In this document: positions 33,949-42,609 of the stretch, in pieces
Numbering within the stretch: position 1 is the stretch's first letter
How the letters are laid out: each line of letters starts with the position of its first letter
Assembly (NCBI RefSeq): GCF_025567405.1
Contig: NZ_JAOQKJ010000001.1
Location: 310,001 to 374,000 of the forward strand
DNA from: Suilimivivens aceti
GTDB lineage: Bacteria; Bacillota; Clostridia; Lachnospirales; Lachnospiraceae
Reading direction: 5' to 3'
DNA length: 64,000 nucleotides
Translations under genes and position numbers: made by a program
Notes under the pieces: generated by a model
What the model was told of the DNA's origin: nothing
Databases searched by the model: none
The model's input: the letters and a program-made list of their open reading frames with translations, nothing else

Positions 33949-34896
33949 ATGGAAAATCTGATATTCAGTCTGAATGCAACTATCCCTATTTTTCTGCTTA
34001 TGGTCTTTGGCTACATCCTGCAGCAGATCCACTTTCTGGATGCCTCCTTCGTAAAGACCTTAAACTCCTTCAACTTCAAGGTGACGCTTCCCTTCCTGCT
34101 CTTCCGCGATATCGCTTCCTCGGATTTCTCTGAGGTCTGGGATACCCGTTATGTCCTGTTCTGCTTCTTCACCACCTTATTCTGTATTGCCTTTACCTGG
34201 ATTATAACAGCTTGCCTGTCCCGTAGAAAGGACTTGGTTGGAGAATTTGTACAGGCTTCCTACCGGAGCAGTGCCGCTGTCCTTGGAATCGCCTTTATCC
34301 AGAATATCTACGGAGATGCCAAAATGGCTCCACTTATGATCATCGGCACGGTGCCTCTTTATAATGTAGCTGCAGTTATCATTCTTTCCCTGACTGCAGA
34401 AGGAAATGGCGGCTTATCCCCTGCCGCCCTGAAGAAGTCACTGAAGGGCATCCTGACAAATCCCATTATCCTCGGCATTGCCGCCGGCATGATCTTTTCC
34501 CTGCTTCCCATCTCCATGCCAGTGATCGCAGAAAAGACCGTAAATAATATCGCTGTTCTGGCAACACCGCTTGCCCTGATCGGCCTTGGTGCCGGCTTTG
34601 AGGGCAAAAAAGCGCTGGCTGAAATTAAGCCAACGCTGATCTGTTCTGCTATGAAATTATTACTCTGGCCGATCATCTTTCTTCCGATCGCCGCCTATAT
34701 GGGCTTCACCAGTGAAAAGCTTGTGGGTATCCTTGTGATGCTCGGCTCCCCCACTACCGTAAGCTGCTACATCATGTCCAAAAATATGGGACATGAGGGA
34801 GTCCTGACCTCCAGTGTAGTGGTCACCACAACCTTTTTCAGCTCCGTGACCCTGACACTGTTTCTGTATCTCATCAAGAGTTTGGGGCTGATCTGA
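33949..34896 (+). CDS. AEC-family (auxin efflux carrier-like) transporter
   Basis: A 315-residue integral membrane protein with about ten hydrophobic helices and the two-repeat pattern of the AEC family: the N-terminal ATIPIFLLMVFGYILQ and LNSFNFKVTLPFLLF, and the C-terminal GSPTTVSCYIMSKNMG. Bacterial AEC members export or exchange small carboxylates such as malate. ATG with AAGGAG upstream. It is divergent from the Mrr-like gene; the substrate is unknown. Confidence 0.9.
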   Translation: MENLIFSLNATIPIFLLMVFGYILQQIHFLDASFVKTLNSFNFKVTLPFLLFRDIASSDFSEVWDTRYVLFCFFTTLFCIAFTWIITACLSRRKDLVGEFVQASYRSSAAVLGIAFIQNIYGDAKMAPLMIIGTVPLYNVAAVIILSLTAEGNGGLSPAALKKSLKGILTNPIILGIAAGMIFSLLPISMPVIAEKTVNNIAVLATPLALIGLGAGFEGKKALAEIKPTLICSAMKLLLWPIIFLPIAAYMGFTSEKLVGILVMLGSPTTVSCYIMSKNMGHEGVLTSSVVVTTTFFSSVTLTLFLYLIKSLGLI

Positions 34897-34931
34897 TCCG
34901 ATATTTTACCAGATCTTTTCTGGTTCCATTA

Positions 34932-35273
34932 TCATGCTGCTCCAAACAATACCACTCCTTCCCTTTTCACATTGGAGTAAAAAGGATAATTCTGTATCCA
35001 CTTCAGAAAGTGACCTTCATTCTTTACGATAGGCTTTATATCCAGATCATTATCCATGTTAAAGTCAAAAGTCAGATCAGAAAGTTTTCTCTGATATTCC
35101 TTGATTTCCATATCTGTAAGATCTACCAGTATCATCACATCCACATCAGAATCTTCCCGGTAATCTCCCCTTGCATAGGAGCCATATAAAATAACCTGAC
35201 GCAGACTGCCGCCAAAAAGGTTTTTCACTTCTCCAATATAGCGTTCCAACAGATTGCTCATAACATCGGGCAT
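34932..35273 (-). CDS. Minimal nucleotidyltransferase-domain protein
   Basis: A 113-residue protein with the pol-beta nucleotidyltransferase motif GSYARGDYREDSDVDVMI: the GS pair and the two metal-binding Asp residues are present. Such MNT proteins are often the antitoxin partner of a HEPN toxin, but no HEPN gene is adjacent on either side. ATG with AAAGGAGA. It may be an orphan AMP-transferase of unknown target. Confidence 0.82.
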   Translation of the reverse strand: MPDVMSNLLERYIGEVKNLFGGSLRQVILYGSYARGDYREDSDVDVMILVDLTDMEIKEYQRKLSDLTFDFNMDNDLDIKPIVKNEGHFLKWIQNYPFYSNVKREGVVLFGAA

Positions 35274-35429
35274 AACAGAGTCTCCTTTCTGCTTTTACTA
35301 CTTTATGTTTTATTAAATTTCGGATCCATGTGCATTTATCTATGATTTTTAATGTTGTCTAGGTGCAAATAACTTTCCATTTTACTTAATAATTGGTGTA
35401 AATTATGATACAATACATATATTATATGA

Positions 35430-35565
35430 TATCCGCTTGATGTAAAAAAAGGCCGGGGCACGCTTAACTCTCTTGAAAAATTTTCAAGCCATAATAAGTT
35501 TGAATACGCTATTAAGGTTTCAAAAAACAATTACGGTTATAATCCCGAACAAAGCCTTTATCATC
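35430..35565 (+). pseudogene. Remnant of a DUF4143-type AAA ATPase (C-terminus only)
   Basis: Read from 35430 in one frame the DNA gives PLDVKKGRGTLNSLEKF and, further on, YAIKVSKNNYGYNPE. This is the pattern of the end of DUF4143 ATPases (a conserved V-K-x-G segment, then I-K-x-S-x-N-N-x-G). There is a stop just upstream and no ATP-binding part, so only the tail of a decayed gene is left, running into the end of spmB on the opposite strand. The rest of 35274-35560 holds nothing else recognisable. Confidence 0.45.
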
Positions 35566-36094
35566 CACTGATTACCCCTGCGATCACCACACTGGCTATG
35601 ATCCCGGAAATCGTGGCAAGCAGTGCTCCCGGCAGCGTATATCTGGTCTTCGTGACCTTCGCCGCCAGGAAATAAACGCTCATTGTATAAAAAATCGTTT
35701 CCGTACAGCTCATCATGATCGAAGTGACAAGCCCGATATAGGAATCTGTCCCGTAATTCTTGAAAATATCCAGCACCAGCCCGGTAGCGGCCGAAGAAGA
35801 AAACATCCTGATAAAGGAAAGCGGCAGGAGCTGTGCCGGAAAGTGCAGATATTCTGAGACCGGCAGGAACAGCTCCTCCAGGAAATCAAGAAAGCCGGAA
35901 GATCGGAGTACTCCCACTGCGATCATCAGTGCCACCAGTGTCGGCATGATCCCCACCACAGTTTTCAGCCCTTCCTTCGCCCCTTTTACAAAATCCTCAT
36001 ATATCTTACAGTGACTGGCAAGTCCGTAAGCAATAATATAAAAGACCAGCGCCGGGATGATCATATTCGACAGATTGGTAAGCACAAATGCCAT
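35561..36094 (-). CDS. spmB: Spore maturation protein SpmB
   Basis: A 177-residue membrane protein of the Gate-domain family. Seen: VKGAKEGLKTVVGIMPTLVALM, FIRMFSSSAATGL and TSIMMSCTETIFYTMSVYF, all features of SpmB, which helps dehydrate the spore core. SpmA, its usual partner, is not adjacent; the gene upstream is a radical SAM protein 49 bases away. It indicates a spore-forming lineage. Confidence 0.9.
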   Translation of the reverse strand: MAFVLTNLSNMIIPALVFYIIAYGLASHCKIYEDFVKGAKEGLKTVVGIMPTLVALMIAVGVLRSSGFLDFLEELFLPVSEYLHFPAQLLPLSFIRMFSSSAATGLVLDIFKNYGTDSYIGLVTSIMMSCTETIFYTMSVYFLAAKVTKTRYTLPGALLATISGIIASVVIAGVISG

Positions 36095-36143
36095 ATAAAG
36101 GCTCCTGATAGGCTGATTCCTTATCAGTATATGCCGGGTTCCT

Positions 36144-37868
36144 TCAGATCAGCACCGTTCTGGCATCTCCGGTGAGCGGATTTCGTTTCTCATAATCAAA
36201 CAGCAGGAAGCCCGGCTTCTCCCACCTTTCGCAGATCTTCTCCGGACAGTTCTCCCACACCGGATAAAAGAAAGCTTCCATATGGGTCATTTTCATCACC
36301 TGTTTAGCATGATAGCCCTCATATCCCGTAAGGATCTCCGGCTCCTTCTCTTCCTTTTCATAGAAATCCGCCATTTCCCTGTAATAACAGGTCTGATCAG
36401 CCGCAAAGGAGGGCCTGCTCTTGGCATTTTCCCGAAGATAATAATCACAGGTCAGAAGCTCTGTATAAAGGTCTGCTTTTTCCGGCTCCCTTTCCATGGC
36501 AAAATCAAGAAGCACCTGATAGCGGTAGCTCCTTGCCGGTGTATTAATAAAATAGCCCTTTTCCTCGTAGTAATCTGCGAGCCTGGAATACATCTGAAAG
36601 GGTCCTGAAAAAGCCTGTTCCAGCACCAGCAGTGTTTTCCGGAACTGATTGGAATTGTAATAAAGCTCTACCATTTCCTCGATCCGTTTGAGCCGCAGGA
36701 TCGCGTCAAAGCTGAGCCACTTCGTATAAAGCACCTCATAAGGCGGTGTACTCTGATAGACGATCCCGTACTGCTCCGTCATGTGATACATGGGCGAGCC
36801 CTTCAGCACCTTCAGGAATCCAAGCTGAAGCTGCTCCGGCTTCATGGCATAGACCTCATCAAAAGAGCGCCCAAAGCTTTCATAATCTTCATAGGGCAGT
36901 CCGGCGATCAGATCCAGATGGATATGGATATTGTAAGGCTCCCGGAGCCTTGCGACCACTCCGGCGATATGTCTCGTATCCGCATACCTGTTGATCTCAT
37001 GAAGTGTCTTATCATTAGTCGTCTGAATACCGATCTCAAGCTGCACAAGCCCTGGCCGCATCGCAGCAAGTGCTGCAAGCTGCTCTTCATTCATGATATC
37101 TGCAGCCACCTCAAAGTGGAAATTTGTGACACCATTGTCATGTTCCCTGATATAATTCCAGATGAAAAGGGCATGCTCCCGGTTACAGTTAAAGGTTCTG
37201 TCCACAAACTTTACCTGCGGTACCTTCTTTGCAAGAAAATAAGAAAGCTCCTGCTCCACTTTTTCATGACTCCTGAGGCGCACCTTTCTTTCTATGGAAG
37301 AAAGACAGTAGGTACACCGGAACGGACAGCCTCTTGAGGTTTCATAATACAGGATCCTGTTCTCATATTCCTGCAGATCAGTATACAAAAAAGGAAGCTC
37401 ATCCATCGACAGCTCCCTTCTGCTTCCTGTAAATCCGTCTGGCAGAAGTAATCCCTTTACTCCATGATAATCCTTCTCATCCCTGTAGCAGGAAAGCAGC
37501 TCACGGAAGGTTTCCTCTCCTTCTCCTGTCATGATCCCTGTCACATAAGGAAACTGCGCAAGCACTTCATCTCCCTCAAAAGAAACCTCCGGTCCTCCAA
37601 GCCAGATATCCCGGCCGGGCAGTACCTTGTGGATCTCCGGTAAAAGCTCCTGCACCATCCTGAAATTCCAGATATAGCAGGAGATGCCGACCGCATCCGG
37701 CCTTCTCCTGTAAATATCGGAAAGGATCTGCTCCTTCAGATGATTGATCGTATACTCCGCCAGTTCAACGGTATTTTGATATTCCTCCCCTGCATACAGC
37801 TTCAGATAATGAATCGCAGGGTTGGAATGGATATATTTGGAATTAATTCCAACCAGTAAAAATTTCAT
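36144..37868 (-). CDS. B12-binding-domain radical SAM protein (DUF4080)
   Basis: A 574-residue protein with an N-terminal cobalamin-binding Rossmann domain (GINSKYIHSNPAIHYL, WLGGPEVSFE), a radical SAM domain with the [4Fe-4S] motif CPFRCTYCLSS at about residues 183-193, and a C-terminal DUF4080 helical region. Members of this group are found across Clostridia and have no settled function; methyl transfer or tRNA/metabolite modification is possible. The ATG is one base after the galT stop; a longer in-frame reading overlaps galT. The ribosome site is weak, suggesting translation coupled to galT. Confidence 0.88.
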   Translation of the reverse strand: MKFLLVGINSKYIHSNPAIHYLKLYAGEEYQNTVELAEYTINHLKEQILSDIYRRRPDAVGISCYIWNFRMVQELLPEIHKVLPGRDIWLGGPEVSFEGDEVLAQFPYVTGIMTGEGEETFRELLSCYRDEKDYHGVKGLLLPDGFTGSRRELSMDELPFLYTDLQEYENRILYYETSRGCPFRCTYCLSSIERKVRLRSHEKVEQELSYFLAKKVPQVKFVDRTFNCNREHALFIWNYIREHDNGVTNFHFEVAADIMNEEQLAALAAMRPGLVQLEIGIQTTNDKTLHEINRYADTRHIAGVVARLREPYNIHIHLDLIAGLPYEDYESFGRSFDEVYAMKPEQLQLGFLKVLKGSPMYHMTEQYGIVYQSTPPYEVLYTKWLSFDAILRLKRIEEMVELYYNSNQFRKTLLVLEQAFSGPFQMYSRLADYYEEKGYFINTPARSYRYQVLLDFAMEREPEKADLYTELLTCDYYLRENAKSRPSFAADQTCYYREMADFYEKEEKEPEILTGYEGYHAKQVMKMTHMEAFFYPVWENCPEKICERWEKPGFLLFDYEKRNPLTGDARTVLI

Positions 37869-37869
37869 A

Positions 37870-39381
37870 TTACAGACTCTTGATAAACCGGTCGAATGCC
37901 TCCTGTCCCTCTGCAGTCCTCTTATAAACGCCTGCATCCTCAAGAACCTGCATGAACACCAGACCGATTTCCTTTTCTATGACAGTATCGATATTTTCCT
38001 CATCTATCTTATCATACTTTGCAGAAAATTCCTCTACCCAGTCTGCATGTTTTGCAAGAACCTCATCCTTACGGATATCCTTTCCTGTCAGCACAGCTTC
38101 CTTTAAGGCTTCCATCTCACCCTTCAGCCTTGCCGGAAGTACGGCAACTCCCATCACCTCGATCAGACCAATATTTTCCTTCTTGATGTGATGCAGCTTT
38201 GCATGGGGATGATACACACCAAGAGGATGCTCCTCTGTAGTAATGTTATTGCGGAGTACCAGATCCAGCTCATATCTGTCATCTCTCTTTCTGGCAATGG
38301 GTGTGATCGTATTGTGCTTCTCTCCGTCTGTCTCTGCAAAGATAAAGGCTGCCTCATCGCTGTAGCCTCTCCAGGCATCCAGGATCTTATCTGCCAGTGC
38401 AATGATCCTCTCTGTATCCTCTCCGGAAAGGCGGATCACGGACATGGGCCACTTCACAACGCCTGCTGCCACATCCTCAAAGCCGGGAACACTAAAGCTT
38501 CTCTCCACACCAGCTCTTGCCATGGCAAACTCATAATGACCGCCCTGGAAATGGTCATGGCTTAAAATAGAGCCTCCCACGATCGGCAGATCCGCGTTGG
38601 AGCCAAGGATATAATGCGGGAACTGCTTCACAAAATCAAACAGCTTGCAGAAGGTATTGTGATCGATCTTCATCGGCACATGCTGTCCGTTAAATACGAT
38701 GCAGTGCTCATTGTAATATACATAAGGAGAATACTGGAATCCCCACTCACTTCCCTGAATAGTGATCGGGATGATCCTGTGGTTCTGTCTGGCCGGATGG
38801 TTCAGTCTGCCTGCATAGCCTTCATTTTCGCGGCAGAGCTGACACTTCGGATAGCTTGACTGCTTCGCATTCCTGGCTGCTGCAATAGCCCTTGGATCCT
38901 TCTCCGGCTTGGAGAGGTTGATCGTAATATCCAGATCTCCATATTCTGTAGAGGCGATCCACTTTTTATCTTTCCTGGTACGGTATCTGCGGATATAGTC
39001 CGTATCACAGCTGAATTTGTAATAATATTCGGTAGCCTTCTTCGGGTTCTCTGCATAGAGTGCGCGGAAGGTGCGGATCACTTCACTCGGTCTTGCGACC
39101 AGCATGCCCATGATCTTCGTATCAAACAGATCCCGGTAAACCACACTGTTTTCTTCCATCAATCCTGCTTCATATGCATAATCCAGCATTTCGGCAAGGA
39201 TCCCCTCCAGATCTTCTACAGAAACACATACTTCTTCCTCACTGTCATCGATCTCCTGCAGCTGAAAAAGCTCTAACAGTCTGTTGATGGTATAGATTTT
39301 GTCCTCCTCCGGCACAAGTCCGGTCAGGATCCCATATGCTGTCAGCTTCCTGATATTGTCAAAAATCTTTTTCTGTTCCAT
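37870..39381 (-). CDS. galT: UDP-glucose--hexose-1-phosphate uridylyltransferase, class II
   Basis: A 503-residue class II GalT of the Firmicutes type. It exchanges UMP between UDP-glucose and galactose 1-phosphate in the Leloir pathway. Seen: LCRENEGYAGRLNHPARQNHR, YYNEHCIVFNGQHVPM and GGSILSHDHFQGGHYEF, with the active-site His region HDHFQ. It follows galK by 17 bases. It would process galactose released by the two GH36 enzymes. Confidence 0.95.
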   Translation of the reverse strand: MEQKKIFDNIRKLTAYGILTGLVPEEDKIYTINRLLELFQLQEIDDSEEEVCVSVEDLEGILAEMLDYAYEAGLMEENSVVYRDLFDTKIMGMLVARPSEVIRTFRALYAENPKKATEYYYKFSCDTDYIRRYRTRKDKKWIASTEYGDLDITINLSKPEKDPRAIAAARNAKQSSYPKCQLCRENEGYAGRLNHPARQNHRIIPITIQGSEWGFQYSPYVYYNEHCIVFNGQHVPMKIDHNTFCKLFDFVKQFPHYILGSNADLPIVGGSILSHDHFQGGHYEFAMARAGVERSFSVPGFEDVAAGVVKWPMSVIRLSGEDTERIIALADKILDAWRGYSDEAAFIFAETDGEKHNTITPIARKRDDRYELDLVLRNNITTEEHPLGVYHPHAKLHHIKKENIGLIEVMGVAVLPARLKGEMEALKEAVLTGKDIRKDEVLAKHADWVEEFSAKYDKIDEENIDTVIEKEIGLVFMQVLEDAGVYKRTAEGQEAFDRFIKSL

Positions 39382-39398
39382 TTCTTATCTCCCCTGCC

Positions 39399-40562
39399 TT
39401 ATAAAACTACCGGGCCGTCTCCAATCTCTACTACATAAAAGTCTGCCGCATAGCCGATCTTTGCAAGATAGGCATCACCGACCTGTTTCTTAAAGGTATC
39501 GATCGCATCATCCTCTACGATACTTACAGTACAGCCTCCAAAGCCTGCACCCGTCATACGGGATCCGATCACACCGGGCACCTTCCATGCTTCCTCAACC
39601 AGTGCATCAAGCTCGATACCGGTTACCTCATAGTCATCACGAAGAGAAACATGAGAAGCATTCATAAGCTGTCCAAACTGTGCGATATCATTGGCCTCCA
39701 GTGCCTTTACTGCCTTCAGCGTTCTCTGGTTCTCATAAACTGCGTGCTTTGCCCTTCTGACCCTTGTTTCGTCCTTGATCGCAAACTTATATTCTTCAAA
39801 CTGCTCTTCACTCAGCTCGCCAAGGCTCTTGATATCTACTACCTTCTGCAGCTCTGCCAGTGCTGTTTCGCACTCGCTTCTTCTTTCATTGTACTTGGAA
39901 TCCCCAAGTCCTCTCTTCTTGTTGCTGCAGGCGATCACGATCTTCGCATTCTGTAATTTCACCGGCACATAGGCATAGGAAAGATCAGCTGTATCAAGGA
40001 AGATCGCATGCTCCTTCTTACCCATGGCGATAGCAAACTGATCCATGATGCCGCAGTTGACACCGTTGAATTTATTCTCAGAGAACTGGCCGATCAGTGC
40101 CAGATCCTGATTGCTTACCTGGAAACCGAAGAAATCACGCAGGATTGCTCCTGTCAGCACCTCTACGGATGCAGAGGAAGAAAGTCCGGATCCGTTGGGA
40201 ATATTACCATTTAACAGAATGTCCATCCCCTGCGGGATCTCAAAGCCTCTCTCCCCGAATGCCCACATAACACCCTTCGGATAGTTGGTCCAGTCTGCCT
40301 CCTTCTCCGGCTTCAGACCGTCAAGGGAAGAATCGATCACACCAAGCTGTTCAAAATTCATAGAATAGAAACGGAGTCTTCTGTCATTTCTCACCCTGGC
40401 GGCAGCATAGGTTCCGATCGTCAGTGCACAGGGAAAAACATGACCTCCGTTATAGTCTGTATGTTCTCCAATCAGATTTACACGTCCCGGTGCAAAAAAC
40501 ACCTTCACGCCATCTGTATCCCCAAATACTTTTCCAAATTCCTTTAAAACTGTTTCTTTCAT
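39399..40562 (-). CDS. galK: Galactokinase
   Basis: A 387-residue GHMP kinase that phosphorylates galactose at C1. Seen: the galactokinase signature GRVNLIGEHTDYNGG, the ATP loop PNGSGLSSSASVE, FNGVNCGIMDQFA and SRMTGAGFGGCTV near the C-terminus. The ATG has GGAGGG six bases upstream; a reading 16 residues longer is unlikely. First gene of galK-galT-radical SAM-spmB. No convincing promoter is seen in the 50 bases before it, so readthrough past the terminator at 40611-40646 may contribute. Confidence 0.95.
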   Translation of the reverse strand: MKETVLKEFGKVFGDTDGVKVFFAPGRVNLIGEHTDYNGGHVFPCALTIGTYAAARVRNDRRLRFYSMNFEQLGVIDSSLDGLKPEKEADWTNYPKGVMWAFGERGFEIPQGMDILLNGNIPNGSGLSSSASVEVLTGAILRDFFGFQVSNQDLALIGQFSENKFNGVNCGIMDQFAIAMGKKEHAIFLDTADLSYAYVPVKLQNAKIVIACSNKKRGLGDSKYNERRSECETALAELQKVVDIKSLGELSEEQFEEYKFAIKDETRVRRAKHAVYENQRTLKAVKALEANDIAQFGQLMNASHVSLRDDYEVTGIELDALVEEAWKVPGVIGSRMTGAGFGGCTVSIVEDDAIDTFKKQVGDAYLAKIGYAADFYVVEIGDGPVVL

Positions 40563-40610
40563 TGCCAACCCTCCATTCACCTTTGTACCCTTATGGTAAA
40601 TTAATACCAA

Positions 40611-40646
40611 TAAAAAAAACAGACAGGTTTGTTATACAAACCTGTC
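40611..40646 (-). terminator. Intrinsic terminator after the AraC gene of the second glycan cluster
   Basis: A perfect 10-base stem GACAGGTTTG/CAAACCTGTC with a 5-base loop, followed on the minus strand by TG and eight T. It ends the GH3-GH130-araC transcript just before galK. Confidence 0.88.
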
Positions 40647-40652
40647 AAAATG

Positions 40653-41555
40653 TTAACCGTTTATTTTATTGACCTGATTGATAAAATCCTCGATCTGCTT
40701 CAGATATTCCTGATTCTTCCTGGTTTCCCCCTTCTGCATCTCCTTACGGTATGCTGAGGGTGACATCTGCTTTAACTGCCGGAATGCCTTGGAAAATACC
40801 AGCGGATCCGTATAGCCGCAGGAAAGGGCGATACTTTCTACCGGAAGTGCCGTTACCTGCAGAAGCTCCGCCGCCTTAGTCAGGCGGAATACCGAAAGGA
40901 ACTGCTGGGGTGACATTCCCATGGCTTTCTTAAATAATGTATAGAGATAGCTCCTGTTAATACAGACGTAATCGGCAACATCCGTGATCTTGATGGGATT
41001 GCAGTAATTCCCGACAATAAAAGCAACAGCCCGTTTCACATAGGTATCTGCCTTGTCATCCTCTCCCCTTTCTTCAACCGGTGCACTCTCTGCAATCAGG
41101 GAAAGGAATAGCTGAAGCTGTCCATTTCTCCGGAGCTCATTGGATACTCCAAAGGTATTGTGCTCCAGCATATCCTTCACAGACTGATAAATCTCTTTCC
41201 CTTTATCTGTCTTAAATACCGGGCTTGTCAGGGACAGTCCCATGGAATTCAGCACATCCTGTGCCAGAGAGCCATAGAATCCCACCCACACGTACGTCCA
41301 GGGATCTGCTTCATCCGCCTGGTAAAAAGCAAGCTCCTCTGGTGGGATCAGAAAGCCGTAGCCCTGCTCCAGCGGATATTCCTTGCCGCCAAGCTGAAGC
41401 CTTCCCCTGCCACTAACGATATAGTGGATCAGATAATGGGGCTTTAAGGCCGGGCCAAAGCTGTGAAGTGGCTCTGTCCTTGACAATCCGCAGCAATTCA
41501 CATATAAGCTTCCGCTTTTTTCTCCGGTGAACTCACGCTGATATGCTTTTTCCAC
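40653..41555 (-). CDS. AraC-family transcriptional regulator with cupin domain
   Basis: A 300-residue regulator. The N-terminal ~130 residues are an AraC-type sugar-binding cupin (YLIHYIVSGRGRLQLGGKEY, PWTYVWVGFYG); the C-terminal part has both helix-turn-helix motifs (ITDVADYVCINRSYLYTLF and SIALSCGYTDPLVFSKAF) and the ending MSPSAYRKE. The start is GTG with AAAGGAG six bases upstream. It is the last gene of the second glycan cluster and likely controls it in response to an imported sugar. Confidence 0.9.
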   Translation of the reverse strand: MEKAYQREFTGEKSGSLYVNCCGLSRTEPLHSFGPALKPHYLIHYIVSGRGRLQLGGKEYPLEQGYGFLIPPEELAFYQADEADPWTYVWVGFYGSLAQDVLNSMGLSLTSPVFKTDKGKEIYQSVKDMLEHNTFGVSNELRRNGQLQLFLSLIAESAPVEERGEDDKADTYVKRAVAFIVGNYCNPIKITDVADYVCINRSYLYTLFKKAMGMSPQQFLSVFRLTKAAELLQVTALPVESIALSCGYTDPLVFSKAFRQLKQMSPSAYRKEMQKGETRKNQEYLKQIEDFINQVNKING

Positions 41556-41598
41556 ACCCGGCTCCTTTCTGTAGCCCTCATTCTGTTCTGCTTCCCTG

Positions 41599-42579
41599 TT
41601 ATCTTCTTGCTGCCGCTAGAAGCTCATCCACAGTCGTAAATGCCATACCAGTCACAGTATCTGCACATCCGTAATAGATTGCGATCCTTCCTGTATCTGC
41701 ATCTGTCAGTGCTGCACAGGGGAAGGTTACGTTCGGCACATCACCAACACACTCATAATATTCGTGAGGCGCCAGAATATATTCTTTGGATCTCGCCAGT
41801 ACCTTCCATGGCTTCTCCAGATCCAGAAGTGCCACACCCATACGGTAAACAAAGCCATTGCAGGTCGTGATAACTCCATGATAGATCAGAAGCCAGCCCT
41901 CATCAGTCTTGATCGGGATAGGCCCAGGTCCTACCTTGGTGCATTGCCATGCAGACTCATCTCCGGGGATCGGCCCCATGATATGTCTGTGATGTCCCCA
42001 GAATTCCATGTCCTTACTGAAGCTGACGAAAATATCACCAAAAGGAGTATGTCCTGTATCACTGGGTCTCGAGAGCAGTGCGTACATACCATTGATCTTC
42101 TCCGGGAACAACACACCATTCCTGTTATAGGGAAGAAATGCGTTTTCAAGCTGTACGAATTTTTTGAAATCATAGGTATAGGCTACGCCGATCGTCGGTC
42201 CATGATAGCCGTTGCACCATGTGATATAATATCTGTCCTCCAGGAAGCAGACCCTCGGATCATAACGGTATTCCCTGTGAAGGATCTCCTCATCCGCTCC
42301 CTCGAAATGGATCGGCTCATCCTCGATTTCCCAGTGAATGCCGTCCCTGCTTCTTCCCGCAAAAATATCCATACTGATAGATCTGCTGTCACAGCGGAAT
42401 ACCCCTGCAAAGCCATTCTCAAATGGAACTACCGCACTGTTAAAAACACTGTTGGAAACCTTATTTCCGTTTCTTCCGATGATCGGATTTTCGCTGTAGC
42501 GCCATACCGGCATGGTATATCCTTCCGGCTTGTCCTGCCATGGAATATTTGGCAGTGATTTTCCAATAATCTTACTCAT
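41599..42579 (-). CDS. GH130_2 beta-mannoside phosphorylase
   Basis: A 326-residue cytosolic phosphorylase paralogous to the GH130_2 of the main mannan operon. Seen: PWQDKPEGY, WRYSENPIIGRNG, general-acid Asp107 in YDPRV, LLSRPSDTGHTPFGDI and IYYGCAD. It would release mannose 1-phosphate from a beta-mannosyl sugar. GH130_2 members include enzymes for mannooligosaccharides and for mannosyl-N-acetylglucosamine, so the true substrate is open. It sits between GH3 and araC genes. Confidence 0.88.
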   Translation of the reverse strand: MSKIIGKSLPNIPWQDKPEGYTMPVWRYSENPIIGRNGNKVSNSVFNSAVVPFENGFAGVFRCDSRSISMDIFAGRSRDGIHWEIEDEPIHFEGADEEILHREYRYDPRVCFLEDRYYITWCNGYHGPTIGVAYTYDFKKFVQLENAFLPYNRNGVLFPEKINGMYALLSRPSDTGHTPFGDIFVSFSKDMEFWGHHRHIMGPIPGDESAWQCTKVGPGPIPIKTDEGWLLIYHGVITTCNGFVYRMGVALLDLEKPWKVLARSKEYILAPHEYYECVGDVPNVTFPCAALTDADTGRIAIYYGCADTVTGMAFTTVDELLAAARR

Positions 42580-42609
42580 ACGTATTCCATCCTTTGGTAA
42601 TTCTTCTGT

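Noticed and set aside
34907..34928. Small hairpin ACCAGA/TCTGGT between the AEC and nucleotidyltransferase genes as a terminator
   Set aside because: Only six pairs and no U-run on either side; too weak to call.
35336..35530. 64-codon minus-strand open frame as a HEPN toxin partner of the nucleotidyltransferase
   Set aside because: No HEPN motif (RxxxxxH) is visible, and it lies opposite the ATPase remnant.
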